A stretch of DNA of 64,000 nucleotides from Microvirga sp. Its GTDB lineage: Bacteria > Pseudomonadota > Alphaproteobacteria > Rhizobiales > Beijerinckiaceae. Under the pieces are notes generated by a model, which worked only from the letters and a program-made list of their open reading frames with translations, ran no database searches and was not told the DNA's origin. The position numbers were made by a program, and so were the translations under genes. The DNA lies in the NCBI RefSeq assembly GCF_014699075.1, contig NZ_JACXAB010000007.1, positions 1 to 64,000 of the forward strand. The letters are read 5' to 3'. Below are positions 19,952 through 28,425 of this stretch, piece after piece. How positions within the stretch are numbered: the stretch's first letter is position 1; the number at the start of each line of letters is the position of its first letter.

Positions 19952-20010
19952 GAGGCGCTGGATATGGCGTGTGCCGGGCGAAGGTCCAAGGGATTTTTGG
20001 AGCACGCCTT

Positions 20011-20107
20011 GTCATCCCCGGCGAGCGGAGCGAGGGAAGGGGGTCCACGATCACGCGCGGCACAATGGATTCCCTTCCCCTCCGCTGACGCTCCAGCCGG
20101 GGATGAG
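20011..20107. repeat. Palindromic intergenic repeat R2, inverted copy
   Basis: GTCATCCCCGGC at the left and GCCGGGGATGAG at the right enclose inverted copies of GGGAAGG and CCTTCCC. Its reverse complement matches the R2 copies at 34621, 55830 and 61838 along most of its length. It sits in the divergent gap between the methyltransferase gene and comF, next to an R3 element. Confidence 0.85.
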
Positions 20108-20131
20108 ACTCTCCTTGTCCTGAAACCCTCC

Positions 20132-20225
20132 CCGTCATCCCCGGACTTGTTCCGGGGATTCACGTCTTCTGGAACGCCGCGGTTTCCAAAGACGTGGATG
20201 GCCGGGACGAGCCCGGCCATGACGG
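20132..20225. repeat. Palindromic intergenic repeat R3
   Basis: Starts CGTCATCCCCGGACTTGT and ends GCCCGGCCATGACGGG; the two arms carry separate hairpins (CCCCGG/CCGGGG and GGCCGGG/CCCGGCC), and ACGTCTT/AAGACGT brackets the middle. It shares the R3 plan of 48113, 59468 and 61741, and lies 24 bases from the R2 copy at 20011. Together they fill most of the 346-base gap, where no gene is seen. Confidence 0.82.
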
Positions 20226-20297
20226 GAAAGGGCTCACCAGACAGTCACAGGGTAACTCCTCCTCGTCCTTCGCGAACTCATCGGCTAAGCTTTGCCC

Positions 20298-21080
20298 ATG
20301 AGCGAGCCCCTCGACGTTGAGCCCCTTCAGCTCCGCGCCCGCCTCCACCGCGGAGCGCGGGAGGCCTGGCGCTCGGCTCTCGGCCTCGTCTACCCGCCGA
20401 CCTGCATCGCCTGCCAGGCCGCCACCGGGGAGTCTCACACCCTCTGCGCCGCCTGCTGGTCGGGCGTTCGCTTCATCGAGCGCCCCTATTGCGAGCGGCT
20501 CGGAACGCCGTTTGCGGTCGACCTCGGCCAGCCGCTGCTCTCGCCGGCTGCCATCGCCGACCCGCCGGTGTTTCAGCGGGCCCGGGCCGTCGCCGAATAC
20601 GACGGCACCGCAAGCCTTCTCGTTCACCGCCTCAAATACAACGACCGCCTCGAACTCGCCCGGGCGCTGGGCGGAATGATGACGCGGGCAGGCGCGGAGC
20701 TCCTAGTGGACGCGGACGTGATCGTGCCGGTGCCGCTCCACCGCTGGCGGCTCTGGTGGCGGCGCTTCAACCAGGCGATGGCGTTGGCAAGAGTTGTCTC
20801 CGCCGAGAGCGGCGTGCCCTGCGATCCGTTCCTGCTCGCCCGCGTCAAGCGCACCCGGCGGCAGGTGGGACTCACCAAGGCGCAGCGGCAGGAAAACCTC
20901 CAGGGCGCCTTCCGCGTCCCCCTGGAGGCGAAGGCGCGGCTGCAGGGCAAGCGCGTGCTCCTCGTGGACGACGTGCTGACCACCGGGGCCACGGCCAACG
21001 CTGCCTCACGGGTGCTTCTGCGCGGCGGCGCGGCTTCCGTCGACGTTCTGGCCTTCGCCCGGGTGGTGAAGGAGTTGTGA
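20298..21080 (+). CDS. comF: ComF-family phosphoribosyltransferase-like protein
   Basis: A 260-residue protein with an N-terminal zinc-finger-like CIAC-x10-CAAC (about residues 36-54) and a C-terminal phosphoribosyltransferase fold with the PRPP loop VLLVDDVLTTGAT (about 219-231). ComF/GntX proteins are linked to DNA uptake and recombination, but the reaction is unknown. The ATG at 20298 is used; an in-frame TTG two codons upstream is less likely. grxC follows after 51 bases on the same strand. Confidence 0.92.
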   Translation: MSEPLDVEPLQLRARLHRGAREAWRSALGLVYPPTCIACQAATGESHTLCAACWSGVRFIERPYCERLGTPFAVDLGQPLLSPAAIADPPVFQRARAVAEYDGTASLLVHRLKYNDRLELARALGGMMTRAGAELLVDADVIVPVPLHRWRLWWRRFNQAMALARVVSAESGVPCDPFLLARVKRTRRQVGLTKAQRQENLQGAFRVPLEAKARLQGKRVLLVDDVLTTGATANAASRVLLRGGAASVDVLAFARVVKEL

Positions 21081-21131
21081 CTGAGGCGCAAAGCTTCCTA
21101 TATCCTCCCCACCACAGGAGACATTCCGACG

Positions 21132-21389
21132 ATGCCTGCCATCACGATCTATACGAAAAGCTGGTGCCCCTACTGCTCGGCCGCCAAAAAGCTTCTCACA
21201 GAGAAGGGCGCCGCGTTCACCGAGATCGACATCGAGAAGAAGCCCGAAGCCAGGGCCGAGATGATCCAGAAGGCCAAGGGCCGCTCGACCGTGCCGCAGA
21301 TCTTCATCGGCGAAAAGCATGTCGGCGGCTGCGACGACCTGTATGATCTTGATGACAGAGGGGAATTAGAGCGTTTGCTAGTGGCTTGA
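21132..21389 (+). CDS. grxC: Glutaredoxin 3
   Basis: An 85-residue dithiol glutaredoxin with active site CPYC at residues 12-15, the cis-Pro segment STVPQIFI and the glutathione-binding GGCDDLYDL. It reduces disulfides and glutathionylated proteins in the cytoplasm with glutathione. The ribosome binding site AGGAGA is ten bases upstream. In related genomes grxC is followed directly by the nitrilase-family amidase; here a small lipoprotein gene lies between them. Confidence 0.95.
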   Translation: MPAITIYTKSWCPYCSAAKKLLTEKGAAFTEIDIEKKPEARAEMIQKAKGRSTVPQIFIGEKHVGGCDDLYDLDDRGELERLLVA

Positions 21390-21481
21390 CGGCGATCAAG
21401 AGGTGATGCAATCGCGCTACATCCCAACCGATCCTGACACAGGACCATTTAAAAGACTTGCGCAATAGTGTTTCTATAGAA

Positions 21482-21512
21482 AAATACTCCTGATCACTTT
21501 CCGGGAGTATTT
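21482..21512 (+). promoter_or_regulatory. Hairpin that buries the ribosome binding site of the lipoprotein gene
   Basis: AAATACTCC (21482-21490) pairs perfectly with GGAGTATTT (21504-21512) across a 13-base loop. The right arm contains the only ribosome binding site (GGGAG) and ends exactly at the base before the ATG at 21513. A perfect 12-base palindrome TTTCTATAGAAA lies just upstream (21471-21482). The fold would hinder translation until opened, as in RNA thermometers or protein-controlled leaders; which applies is unknown. Confidence 0.6.
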
Positions 21513-21914
21513 ATGCGCACCAATAGTCTGCTCGCCTTGGTCGGTACATTGGCCTTATCGGGATGCAATGCAACCAGCCCTGTATCGGCTCCCCTTAAGG
21601 TTGCGATTTCTGGAAAGCCCTTGAAGGTAGATATTTATTCTTCAATCAATCCAGATTGCACCTCTCGCGGTTCAACAACGATCCGCATCATCGAGCGGCC
21701 CAAGCACGGTACAGTAGAGTTTCGAGAAGCAACCGATTTCACGGACTACAAACAGGGAGATAATCGGGCTCACTGCAACACACGTAGGGTTCCAGTAACG
21801 CAGGTTATCTATACCCCTGCACCAGGCTATACGGGCGCGGACAGTTTCCAAACGGACGCCGTGTTTCCATCCGGCAACACTCGAACCGTCCAATACAAGG
21901 TAGAGGTTCGCTGA
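21513..21914 (+). CDS. Small lipoprotein with PGYxGADxF motif
   Basis: A 133-residue predicted lipoprotein; LALSGC at residues 13-18 is the lipobox. The mature part is beta-rich with two further Cys and contains VIYTPAPGYTGADSFQTD near residue 105, matching the motif of the secreted protein at 15010. PKHGTVEF before it is typical of Ig/cadherin-like repeats. Function unknown. Base composition is more AT-rich than its neighbours, and it interrupts the usual grxC-nit order, both of which suggest later insertion. Translation may be gated by the hairpin at 21482-21512. Confidence 0.75.
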   Translation: MRTNSLLALVGTLALSGCNATSPVSAPLKVAISGKPLKVDIYSSINPDCTSRGSTTIRIIERPKHGTVEFREATDFTDYKQGDNRAHCNTRRVPVTQVIYTPAPGYTGADSFQTDAVFPSGNTRTVQYKVEVR

Positions 21915-22013
21915 GTTGCAATAGCCGGTAAGGTGAACACCATTTCGATGCTGTAGCGCTAAGTAAGCACTATATGCATATAGGTATGGTGTGCCCTTAC
22001 CGGAGACTCACGT

Positions 22014-22877
22014 ATGAACCAGCCCCGCTTCACCGCCGCCTGCATCCAGATGCGCTCCGGGCGCGACGTCCTGAAGAACCGCGACGCCGCCGTGGCCCTC
22101 GTGCGCCAGGCGGCCGATCAGGGCGCGCATTTCGCCCAGACGCCGGAGATGACGTCGCTCGTCTGCCGCGACCGGGCGGAGCTGTTCGACAAGGTCGGGC
22201 CGGAGGCGCAGGATCCGGTGCTCGCGTCCTTACGCGACGTGGCGCGGGAGCGCAGCATCGTGGTCCAGATCGGCTCCATCGCCGTGAAGGAGGGCGACAA
22301 GGTCGCCAACCGGGCCTTCCTGATCGACCGGGACGGCGAGGTCATCACGTCCTACGACAAGATCCACCTCTACGACGTGGACCTGCCGAACGGCGAAAGC
22401 TGGCGCGAATCGGCCACGTACACAGGCGGGGCATCGGCCGTGGCCGCCGAGACGCCCTGGGGCTATCTCGGCATGACCATCTGCTACGACGTGCGCTTCG
22501 CCGCTCTCTACAAGGCGCTGGCCGATAATGGAGCCTCCTTCCTGTCGGCGCCGGCCGCCTTCACCAAGCAGACGGGCGAGGCGCACTGGCACATCCTGCA
22601 CCGGGCCAGGGCCATCGAGACGGGCTCCTTCATGATCTCCGCCGCGCAAGCGGGGCTCCACGAGGACGGCCGCGAGACCTACGGCCATTCGCTGATCGTC
22701 GATCCCTGGGGCCGCATTCTGGCGGAAGGCGGCACGGAGCCCGGGGTGTTCCTGGCCGAGATCGACACCGCCCTCGTGGCGGAGGTGCGCGGCCGCATCC
22801 CCACTCTCAAGAACGCCCGGCCCTTCAGGGTCGAGGTCGTGCCCACCATCGAAACGGACCGGGCGGCTACCGCCTGA
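22014..22877 (+). CDS. Nitrilase-superfamily amidase, probable deaminated glutathione amidase
   Basis: A 287-residue carbon-nitrogen hydrolase. The catalytic triad is visible as Glu45 (TPEMTSL), Lys116 (YDKIHLYDVD) and Cys157 (MTICYDVRF). DKIHLYDVD and the C-terminal HSLIVDPWGRILAEGG are characteristic of the Nit1/YbeM branch, which hydrolyses deaminated glutathione formed by side reactions of transaminases. Its usual position beside grxC and DUF1178 supports that reading. The preceding small lipoprotein gene leaves a 99-base gap that may hold a separate promoter. Confidence 0.9.
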   Translation: MNQPRFTAACIQMRSGRDVLKNRDAAVALVRQAADQGAHFAQTPEMTSLVCRDRAELFDKVGPEAQDPVLASLRDVARERSIVVQIGSIAVKEGDKVANRAFLIDRDGEVITSYDKIHLYDVDLPNGESWRESATYTGGASAVAAETPWGYLGMTICYDVRFAALYKALADNGASFLSAPAAFTKQTGEAHWHILHRARAIETGSFMISAAQAGLHEDGRETYGHSLIVDPWGRILAEGGTEPGVFLAEIDTALVAEVRGRIPTLKNARPFRVEVVPTIETDRAATA

Positions 22878-22919
22878 TCCCCTTCCCTTTCCAAGCCCGA
22901 ATCCTTACGTCTCAAGGAC

Positions 22920-23366
22920 ATGATCAAGTACGCACTGGCCTGCGAGCAGGCCCACGAGTTCGAGAGCTGGTTTCCTTCAAGCGACGCGTTCGAGACGCAG
23001 CGCAAGCGCGGCTTCGTGACGTGCCCGTACTGCAACTCCGCCAAGGTCGAGAAGCAGATCATGGCCCCGTCCGTCGCGCGCACGGATAAAGCGCCGATTG
23101 CAACGGCTCCGGAGCCGCAGCCCATGGCGGTTCTCTCGGACCGGGAGCGCGAGTTGCGCGCGGCTCTGCGGGCCTTGCGCGAGCACGTGATGAAGAACGC
23201 CGAGAACGTGGGCAAGAGCTTCGTCGAGGAAGCGCGCAAGATGCATTTCGGGGAGACGGAGGAGCGCTCGATCTACGGCGAGGCGGATCTCGCCGAAGCG
23301 CGAGCGCTCCTGGAGGAGGGTATCGACGTGCTGCCCTTACCGATCGTGCCGGACGATAGGAATTAG
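22920..23366 (+). CDS. DUF1178 protein
   Basis: A 148-residue protein of the DUF1178 family, almost confined to alpha- and betaproteobacteria. The N-terminal ACEQAHEFESWF and VTCPYCNSAKVEKQIMAPSV supply a Cys/His and a CxxC pair, so a zinc ribbon is likely; the rest is helical. Function unknown. It follows the amidase by 42 bases and probably shares its transcript. A perfect GGGACGGC/GCCGTCCC hairpin overlaps its stop codon at 23366. Confidence 0.9.
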   Translation: MIKYALACEQAHEFESWFPSSDAFETQRKRGFVTCPYCNSAKVEKQIMAPSVARTDKAPIATAPEPQPMAVLSDRERELRAALRALREHVMKNAENVGKSFVEEARKMHFGETEERSIYGEADLAEARALLEEGIDVLPLPIVPDDRN

Positions 23367-23387
23367 GGACGGCGCTCCAGCCGTCCC
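23366..23387. terminator. Hairpin directly after the DUF1178 stop
   Basis: Perfect eight-base-pair stem GGGACGGC/GCCGTCCC with a six-base loop, in a 39-base gap between convergent genes. No T-run follows, so intrinsic termination would be weak; it may protect the 3' end. Confidence 0.45.
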
Positions 23388-23405
23388 CGCAGCTAACACG
23401 ACAGG

Positions 23406-23783
23406 CTATTTCTTCGGCGTGATCAGTTCGACGCCGAGTTGGGTCTCACCCTTGAAGGCCCAAATGCTCTTATAGCCGCCCTTGTTCTCGTCATCTTCGA
23501 CGAGAAGAGCCGTCCCGCTGGAGCCTTTGCTGGTAAAGCTCGCTGCGAGAAAGCGCTCGTCGCCGATGGCGAAACCATCGTACTTTTCGCCGGCGATGTT
23601 CCAGGTGAGCTTGAACGTATCCTTGCTCGTCTGAACGATGGTCAGTGTTCCCGTGTAGTCGCTGTCTGGTTCGCCGTTATTGCCCTTGACCGCATAGACG
23701 CCAGGGCCGCCGGCCTCGGCCGGAAGGCTCACGCCCATGGCAAGGCCCATGAGGGCCAGTCCGAAAAGCTTGGATTTGATCAT
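23406..23783 (-). CDS. Small secreted protein of unknown function
   Basis: A 125-residue protein with a signal peptide (MIKSKLFGLALMGLAMG...PAEA, cut near residue 25). The mature part, starting GGPGVYAVKGNN, is short beta strands: Y-x-GTLTIVQ, F-K-LTWNIAGEKYDGFAIGDERF, then a Trp near the C-terminus. The pattern resembles small lipocalin-like or fibronectin-binding-like periplasmic domains, but I do not recognise the family. The start at 23783 begins the signal sequence; a longer frame to 23858 would put 25 charged residues before it. It may be co-transcribed with the next gene upstream at 23821. Confidence 0.72.
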   Translation of the reverse strand: MIKSKLFGLALMGLAMGVSLPAEAGGPGVYAVKGNNGEPDSDYTGTLTIVQTSKDTFKLTWNIAGEKYDGFAIGDERFLAASFTSKGSSGTALLVEDDENKGGYKSIWAFKGETQLGVELITPKK

Positions 23784-23820
23784 GTGTTGTCTCCCACTAG
23801 GGATGCTTGGAGCCACAGGC

Positions 23821-24150
23821 TCAGCGCTGATAGGTGAATGTCGAGATGGAGCAGACATTGACGGCGCGCCTCACATGGGAGGAGCCATCGGTAAAGACTG
23901 CCTTGAAGTCGAACTTGCACGCTCCAGAGCCGTCGTCGATGTCGACGTCGAACACTTCTCCATTCGCCAAGGTGTCCGAGCCGAGGATGTCTTCTTCCCA
24001 GTCGTCGGTTCCCGTGGCAGAGGCATAGAACTCCGCCATGGTCATTCCCGTATCGTTGACGATATCGACATGCCGGTTGGCAGCATTCGCTGAGCTGAAA
24101 GCAGACACGGCAAGAAAGCCGGCCATCATAAGGCTGGTGATGATCTTCAA
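23821..24150 (-). CDS. Small secreted protein, NDTG...W...DxLGxxxL type
   Basis: A 109-residue exported protein. The TTG at 24150 is taken as start because GAGGGG lies six bases upstream and a standard signal peptide (KIITSLMMAGFLAVSAFSSANA) follows at once; an ATG at 24201 would add a cysteine-rich lead without a ribosome binding site. The mature part contains VNDTGMTMAEFYAS, a Trp-Glu-Glu-Asp-Ile-LG segment and two Cys (CKFDFK, NVCSIS), a pattern I recall from short periplasmic proteins common in alphaproteobacteria. Function unknown. It lies 37 bases upstream of the secreted protein at 23406. Confidence 0.75.
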   Translation of the reverse strand: MKIITSLMMAGFLAVSAFSSANAANRHVDIVNDTGMTMAEFYASATGTDDWEEDILGSDTLANGEVFDVDIDDGSGACKFDFKAVFTDGSSHVRRAVNVCSISTFTYQR

Positions 24151-24406
24151 GATTTGCCCCTCAAAGTTGCAATGATGGCAAGATTGCCCTGCCGAATGCA
24201 TCTCAGTTACAGCGAGCCTAGCTGTTGGGGACTTTTATTGTCTCGATTTAGCAGGATGCGGATCCGACATAGCACAACTTACGTTAAGGAAGAATTTTCA
24301 GTGGGATAGACCGCTTCGGTTCTTCATGATCGGACTGAACTCTGTTCCAGGGTCAACGTTTCAACCTCCGGGATTCACTTCAGAGAGACCAGTTACAGGG
24401 GCTGAT

Positions 24407-24928
24407 TTGGCGGTTTTCTTCACCAGCGACACCCATTTCGGCGACCCCAGGGTGCTGCGCATCGACAAGCGTCCGTTCAGGACGATCCCAGAGCACGACG
24501 AGGCGCTGATCGCCAACTGGAACGCGGTTGTCTCAGCCGACGACGAGGTCTGGCATCTGGGCGACTTCGCCCTGCATGTGCGCCCGGAGCGGATCGACGA
24601 GCTCCTGGGCCTGATCAACGGACGCAAGCACCTGATCACCGGCAACAACGATGGTGCGGCGACCCTTGCGGCCAAGGGCTGGGAGAGCGTGCAGGCTTAC
24701 GCCGAACTGATGCTCGACGGTCATGCGATGGTGATGTGCCACTACGCCTTCCGCACCTGGAAGAACATGGGCCGCGGCTGGATCGACCTGCACGGCCATT
24801 CCCACGGCAAGCTCAAACCCCAGACCCGGCAATTCGATGTGGGCGTGGATGCTTTCGACTACCGCCCGGTTACGCTTGAGACGATCCTTGGCACACGGCG
24901 CCGGCGCATGGCCGTCAAGACTGACTGA
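24407..24928 (+). CDS. Metallophosphoesterase family protein
   Basis: A 173-residue calcineurin-like phosphoesterase. Metal-binding motifs are SDTHFGD at the N-terminus, HLGDFAL, GNNDGA, CHYAF and HGHSHG, in the expected order. Related short enzymes act on small phosphodiesters or nucleotides; the substrate is unknown. I place the start at TTG 24407, five bases after AGGGGC, which puts the first beta strand (AVFFTSDTHF) at the N-terminus. An ATG at 24326 would add 27 residues without family similarity or ribosome binding site. It stands alone before nhaA. Confidence 0.87.
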   Translation: MAVFFTSDTHFGDPRVLRIDKRPFRTIPEHDEALIANWNAVVSADDEVWHLGDFALHVRPERIDELLGLINGRKHLITGNNDGAATLAAKGWESVQAYAELMLDGHAMVMCHYAFRTWKNMGRGWIDLHGHSHGKLKPQTRQFDVGVDAFDYRPVTLETILGTRRRRMAVKTD

Positions 24929-25031
24929 TCCAGCAGAGTTGCTCCTGGTTTTGTGAGTGGACGTAACCGTTTTCGGACGCTTAACCCGAACCATTCCCCG
25001 TAAGACAGGTTGGGCCTGAGAGGAGTTACGG

Positions 25032-26252
25032 ATGGATCTGCCGAAGAACGACGTGAGGCCGACCCGACGCATCTCGCTGATGCGCCGGTTCTTCGACAGC
25101 GAGGCCTCCGGCGGCATGATCCTCATGGGCGTGACGGTAATCGCCCTCGTGATCGCCAACTCACCTCTGACCGATGCCTATTTCGGCCTGCTCAAGACCT
25201 ATGTCCTGGGCCTGAGCGTCCTGCACTGGATCAACGACGCGCTCATGGCCGTGTTCTTCCTGCTGGTGGGCCTTGAGATCAAGCGCGAGATGCTGGACGG
25301 GCAGCTCTCCACCTGGCCGCGGCGCATGCTGCCGGGCATCGCGGCGTTCGGCGGCATGGTCGTGCCGGCGCTCGTCTATCTCGCCATCACCTGGAACGAG
25401 CCGCATCTCCGCTCCGGCTGGGCGATTCCGGCCGCCACAGACATCGCCTTTGCGCTCGGCGTTCTGGCGATCCTTGGCTCCAGGGTGCCGACTTCCCTCA
25501 AGATCTTCCTGACCGCGCTGGCGATCCTCGACGATCTCGGCGCGATCATCATCATCGCCCTGTTCTACACCAGCGACCTGTCGCTGATGATGCTGGGCGC
25601 CGCCGCCCTCTGCCTCGTCGTGCTGGTGGCCTTCAACCGCTTCGGAATCGTGTCGCTCCTGCCCTATCTCGCGGTCGGTGCGGTGCTGTGGTTCTTCGTC
25701 CTGAAATCGGGCATTCACGCCACGCTGGCCGGAGTCGCCCTTGCGCTCACCATTCCGCTTCAGGCCGACCCGAAGAAAACCCGCGCCGAGGATGCGCCCC
25801 TCCACCGGCTCGAGCACGCTCTCCATGGGCCTGTGGCCTATGCGATCATCCCGATCTTCGGCCTCGCCAATGCGGGCGTGTCCCTGTCCGGGCTTTCTCT
25901 CGATGCAATCCTGAGCCCCCTGCCGCTGGGCATCGCCCTGGGCCTCTTCATCGGCAAGCAGGCAGGTGTCTATGCCTTCTCGGAGCTGGCGATCAGGTTC
26001 AACCTCGCCGATGTGCCGGCAGGCGCAACGCGCGCCCAGTGCTACGGCGTGGCGCTCCTGTGCGGCATCGGCTTCACCATGAGCCTGTTCATCGGGGCGC
26101 TCGCCTTCCCGGGCCAGCCGGAGCTGGGGGATGCCACCAAGATCGGCGTGCTCATGGGCTCGGCCCTCTCGGCCCTGGCAGGCTATCTGGTGCTCAGCAT
26201 CGCCCCGCGGGAGCAGCCGCTCAAGCCTTCGAGGCCAGCAGCATATAATTGA
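25032..26252 (+). CDS. nhaA: Na+/H+ antiporter NhaA
   Basis: A 406-residue inner-membrane antiporter with about 12 helices. It exchanges Na+ or Li+ for protons and helps tolerate salt and alkaline pH. The ion-binding Asp pair is in [10 protein letters not shown] (about residues 167-168), and [13 protein letters not shown] and [15 protein letters not shown] are family signatures. Ribosome binding site GAGGAG lies 8 bases upstream. It overlaps the 3' end of the convergent ubiG by 32 bases. Confidence 0.96.
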   Translation: MDLPKNDVRPTRRISLMRRFFDSEASGGMILMGVTVIALVIANSPLTDAYFGLLKTYVLGLSVLHWINDALMAVFFLLVGLEIKREMLDGQLSTWPRRMLPGIAAFGGMVVPALVYLAITWNEPHLRSGWAIPAATDIAFALGVLAILGSRVPTSLKIFLTALAILDDLGAIIIIALFYTSDLSLMMLGAAALCLVVLVAFNRFGIVSLLPYLAVGAVLWFFVLKSGIHATLAGVALALTIPLQADPKKTRAEDAPLHRLEHALHGPVAYAIIPIFGLANAGVSLSGLSLDAILSPLPLGIALGLFIGKQAGVYAFSELAIRFNLADVPAGATRAQCYGVALLCGIGFTMSLFIGALAFPGQPELGDATKIGVLMGSALSALAGYLVLSIAPREQPLKPSRPAAYN

Positions 26253-26964
26253 CCGCTGTGTCGCGAGACAGGGACCAGCTGTCCCTCAAGGGGCTGTAGG
26301 CGACGCCCTTGAGGTCATCCACACGGAAACCTGCCGCCTCAATGGCGGAGGTCAACTCCTCGGGGGTGACGAACTTGTCCCATTCGTGGGTGCCCTTGGG
26401 CAGCCAGCCCAGAATGTACTCGGCTCCCACGATGGCGGACGCGAAGGAGCGCAGGGTTCGGTTGATCGTCGCCATGGCAAGCGTACCGCCCGGCTTCACC
26501 GCCTGGGCGCAGGCTTGCACGAAGGCTTCCCGGTCGGCCACATGCTCCACCACCTCCATGGCGAGCACCATGTCGAAGGTCTCACCCCTGGCGACCACAG
26601 CCTCCACGGTCTCGTTGCGGTAATCGACCGCCACCCCGGCGCGCTCCGCATGGAGCCGGGCGACGGAGATGTTCGTGGGCGCGGGATCGAGCCCCGTCAC
26701 TGTTGCCCCAAGGCGCGCGAGCGGCTCTGAGAGCACGCCCCCGCCGCAGCCCACATCCAGGATGGAAATCCCCTCAAGCGAACGCGCCGAACGCGGGTCG
26801 CGCCCGAAGCGGCGGCAGGCCTCGTCGCGGACATAGGCCAGACGTACCGGATTGAACTTGTGCAGGACTTTCATGGGGCCCTTCGGGTCCCACCACGTCT
26901 CGGCGATCTTGTCGAAACGGGCGACCTCGGCGGGGTCGATGGTGGTGGAGGCGCCGTGGGTCAT
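26221..26964 (-). CDS. ubiG: Ubiquinone biosynthesis O-methyltransferase
   Basis: A 247-residue UbiG, which performs both O-methylations in ubiquinone synthesis. The SAM loop is [18 protein letters not shown], preceded by the UbiG-specific [39 protein letters not shown] and [14 protein letters not shown] follow. Its position head-to-head with lysC is the conserved alphaproteobacterial arrangement. The 133-base divergent gap must hold both promoters. The coding end overlaps nhaA on the other strand by 32 bases. Confidence 0.97.
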   Translation of the reverse strand: MTHGASTTIDPAEVARFDKIAETWWDPKGPMKVLHKFNPVRLAYVRDEACRRFGRDPRSARSLEGISILDVGCGGGVLSEPLARLGATVTGLDPAPTNISVARLHAERAGVAVDYRNETVEAVVARGETFDMVLAMEVVEHVADREAFVQACAQAVKPGGTLAMATINRTLRSFASAIVGAEYILGWLPKGTHEWDKFVTPEELTSAIEAAGFRVDDLKGVAYSPLRDSWSLSRDTAVNYMLLASKA

Positions 26965-27005
26965 CGAAGCCTGATTCCTTAGGACAGAGAATTGATTCCC
27001 GCGCG

Positions 27006-27036
27006 TTGACAGGGCGCGGCCCTACCGTCATGTATA
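27006..27036 (+). promoter_or_regulatory. Candidate lysC promoter
   Basis: TTGACA at 27006-27011 and TGTATA at 27031-27036, 19 bases apart, upstream of lysC. The -35 box is perfect but the spacing is long. A hairpin GCCTTTCGC/GCGAAGGGC (27040-27060) would lie at the start of the leader RNA. Confidence 0.45.
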
Positions 27037-27097
27037 CGCGCCTTTCGCGCCGCGAAGGGCAAAATTTTCCCTGAACCCTTAACGGCCTTCCTCGACC

Positions 27098-28336
27098 ATG
27101 CCCCGTCTCGTCATGAAGTTCGGCGGAACATCCGTCGCCACCGTAGAGCGCATCCGCAACGTGGCCCGGCATGTGAAACGCGAGGTCGAGGCCGGCTATG
27201 ACGTGGCCGTGGTGGTGTCCGCCATGGCAGGCAAGACCAACGAGCTGGTCGGCTGGGTGAAGGAAGCATCAAGCCTTTACGATTCCAAGGAATACGACGT
27301 GGTCGTCGCCTCCGGCGAGCAGGTCACCTCCGGCCTCCTGGCGCTCGCCTTGCAGGAGATGGGCCTCAAGGCCCGGTCCTGGCAGGGCTGGCAGATCCCG
27401 ATCATGACCTCGGAAGCCCATGGCTCGGCCCGCATTGCCGCCATCGACGGCACCGGGATCATGAAGGGCTTCACGGACGCCAAAGAGGTCGCCGTCGTGT
27501 CCGGCTTCCAGGGCATGCATCAGCCTTCGGGTCGCATCACGACACTCGGCCGCGGCGGCTCGGATACCAGCGCCGTGGCGCTGGCCGCCGCCATCCAGGC
27601 CGAGCGCTGCGACATCTATACGGACGTTGACGGCGTCTACACCACTGACCCGCGCATCGTGCCCAAGGCCCGGCGCCTGGATAAGGTTTCCTACGAGGAA
27701 ATGCTGGAGATGGCCTCGCTCGGGGCCAAGGTGCTGCAGGTGCGCTCGGTGGAGCTCGCCATGATGCACCGTGTCCCGACCTATGTGCGCTCCAGCTTCG
27801 ACGATCCCGCCGATCCCAAGCTCGGCACCCTCATCTGCGACGAGGAAGACATCATGGAACAGCAGATTGTCACGGGCATCGCCTATTCGCGCGACGAAGC
27901 CCAGATCACGCTGCGGGACATCGCCGACAAGCCGGGCATCGCGGCTTCGATCTTCGTGCCCCTGGCCGACGCCAACATCAACGTGGACATGATCATCCAG
28001 GTCGTGTCCGACAACGCGGCCACCACGGACCTGACCTTCACGGTGCCGACCGCCGATTACGAGCGGGCCTGCGCGATCCTGAACGAGCGCCGGGACGAGA
28101 TCCGGTTCCAGGATCTCCAGGGCGCCACGGACGTGGTGAAGGTCTCGGCCATCGGCGTCGGCATGCGCAGCCATGCGGGCGTCGCAGCCCGTGCCTTCAA
28201 GGCCCTGGCCGACAAGGGCATCAACATCCGGGCGATAACGACCTCTGAGATTAAATTCTCGGTGCTGATCGAATCGGCCTATACGGAGCTTGCGGTTCGC
28301 ACGCTCCACTCGCTATACGGCCTTGATCAAGCCTGA
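27098..28336 (+). CDS. lysC: Aspartate kinase
   Basis: A 412-residue aspartokinase, catalysing the first step from aspartate to lysine, threonine and methionine. KFGGTSVATVERI is the N-terminal nucleotide motif, GRGGSDTSAVALA the phosphate-binding segment, and YTDVDGVYTTDPRIV the substrate region. Two C-terminal ACT domains (about residues 265-405) imply feedback control by lysine and/or threonine. The leader has a nine-base-pair hairpin near the expected transcript start. ptsP follows after 89 bases on the same strand. Confidence 0.97.
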   Translation: MPRLVMKFGGTSVATVERIRNVARHVKREVEAGYDVAVVVSAMAGKTNELVGWVKEASSLYDSKEYDVVVASGEQVTSGLLALALQEMGLKARSWQGWQIPIMTSEAHGSARIAAIDGTGIMKGFTDAKEVAVVSGFQGMHQPSGRITTLGRGGSDTSAVALAAAIQAERCDIYTDVDGVYTTDPRIVPKARRLDKVSYEEMLEMASLGAKVLQVRSVELAMMHRVPTYVRSSFDDPADPKLGTLICDEEDIMEQQIVTGIAYSRDEAQITLRDIADKPGIAASIFVPLADANINVDMIIQVVSDNAATTDLTFTVPTADYERACAILNERRDEIRFQDLQGATDVVKVSAIGVGMRSHAGVAARAFKALADKGINIRAITTSEIKFSVLIESAYTELAVRTLHSLYGLDQA

Positions 28337-28425
28337 TTGACGAGGGATTGGTCGGGCTGCGACAGTGAACATGCCGGCCGCCGGTCCGCCCTGCCGGCCC
28401 TGATAGGACGGGAACAGAGAAGCTC

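Noticed and set aside
26965..27097. Lysine riboswitch upstream of lysC
   Set aside because: The 133-base divergent gap is too short for the aptamer and shows only one nine-base-pair hairpin.
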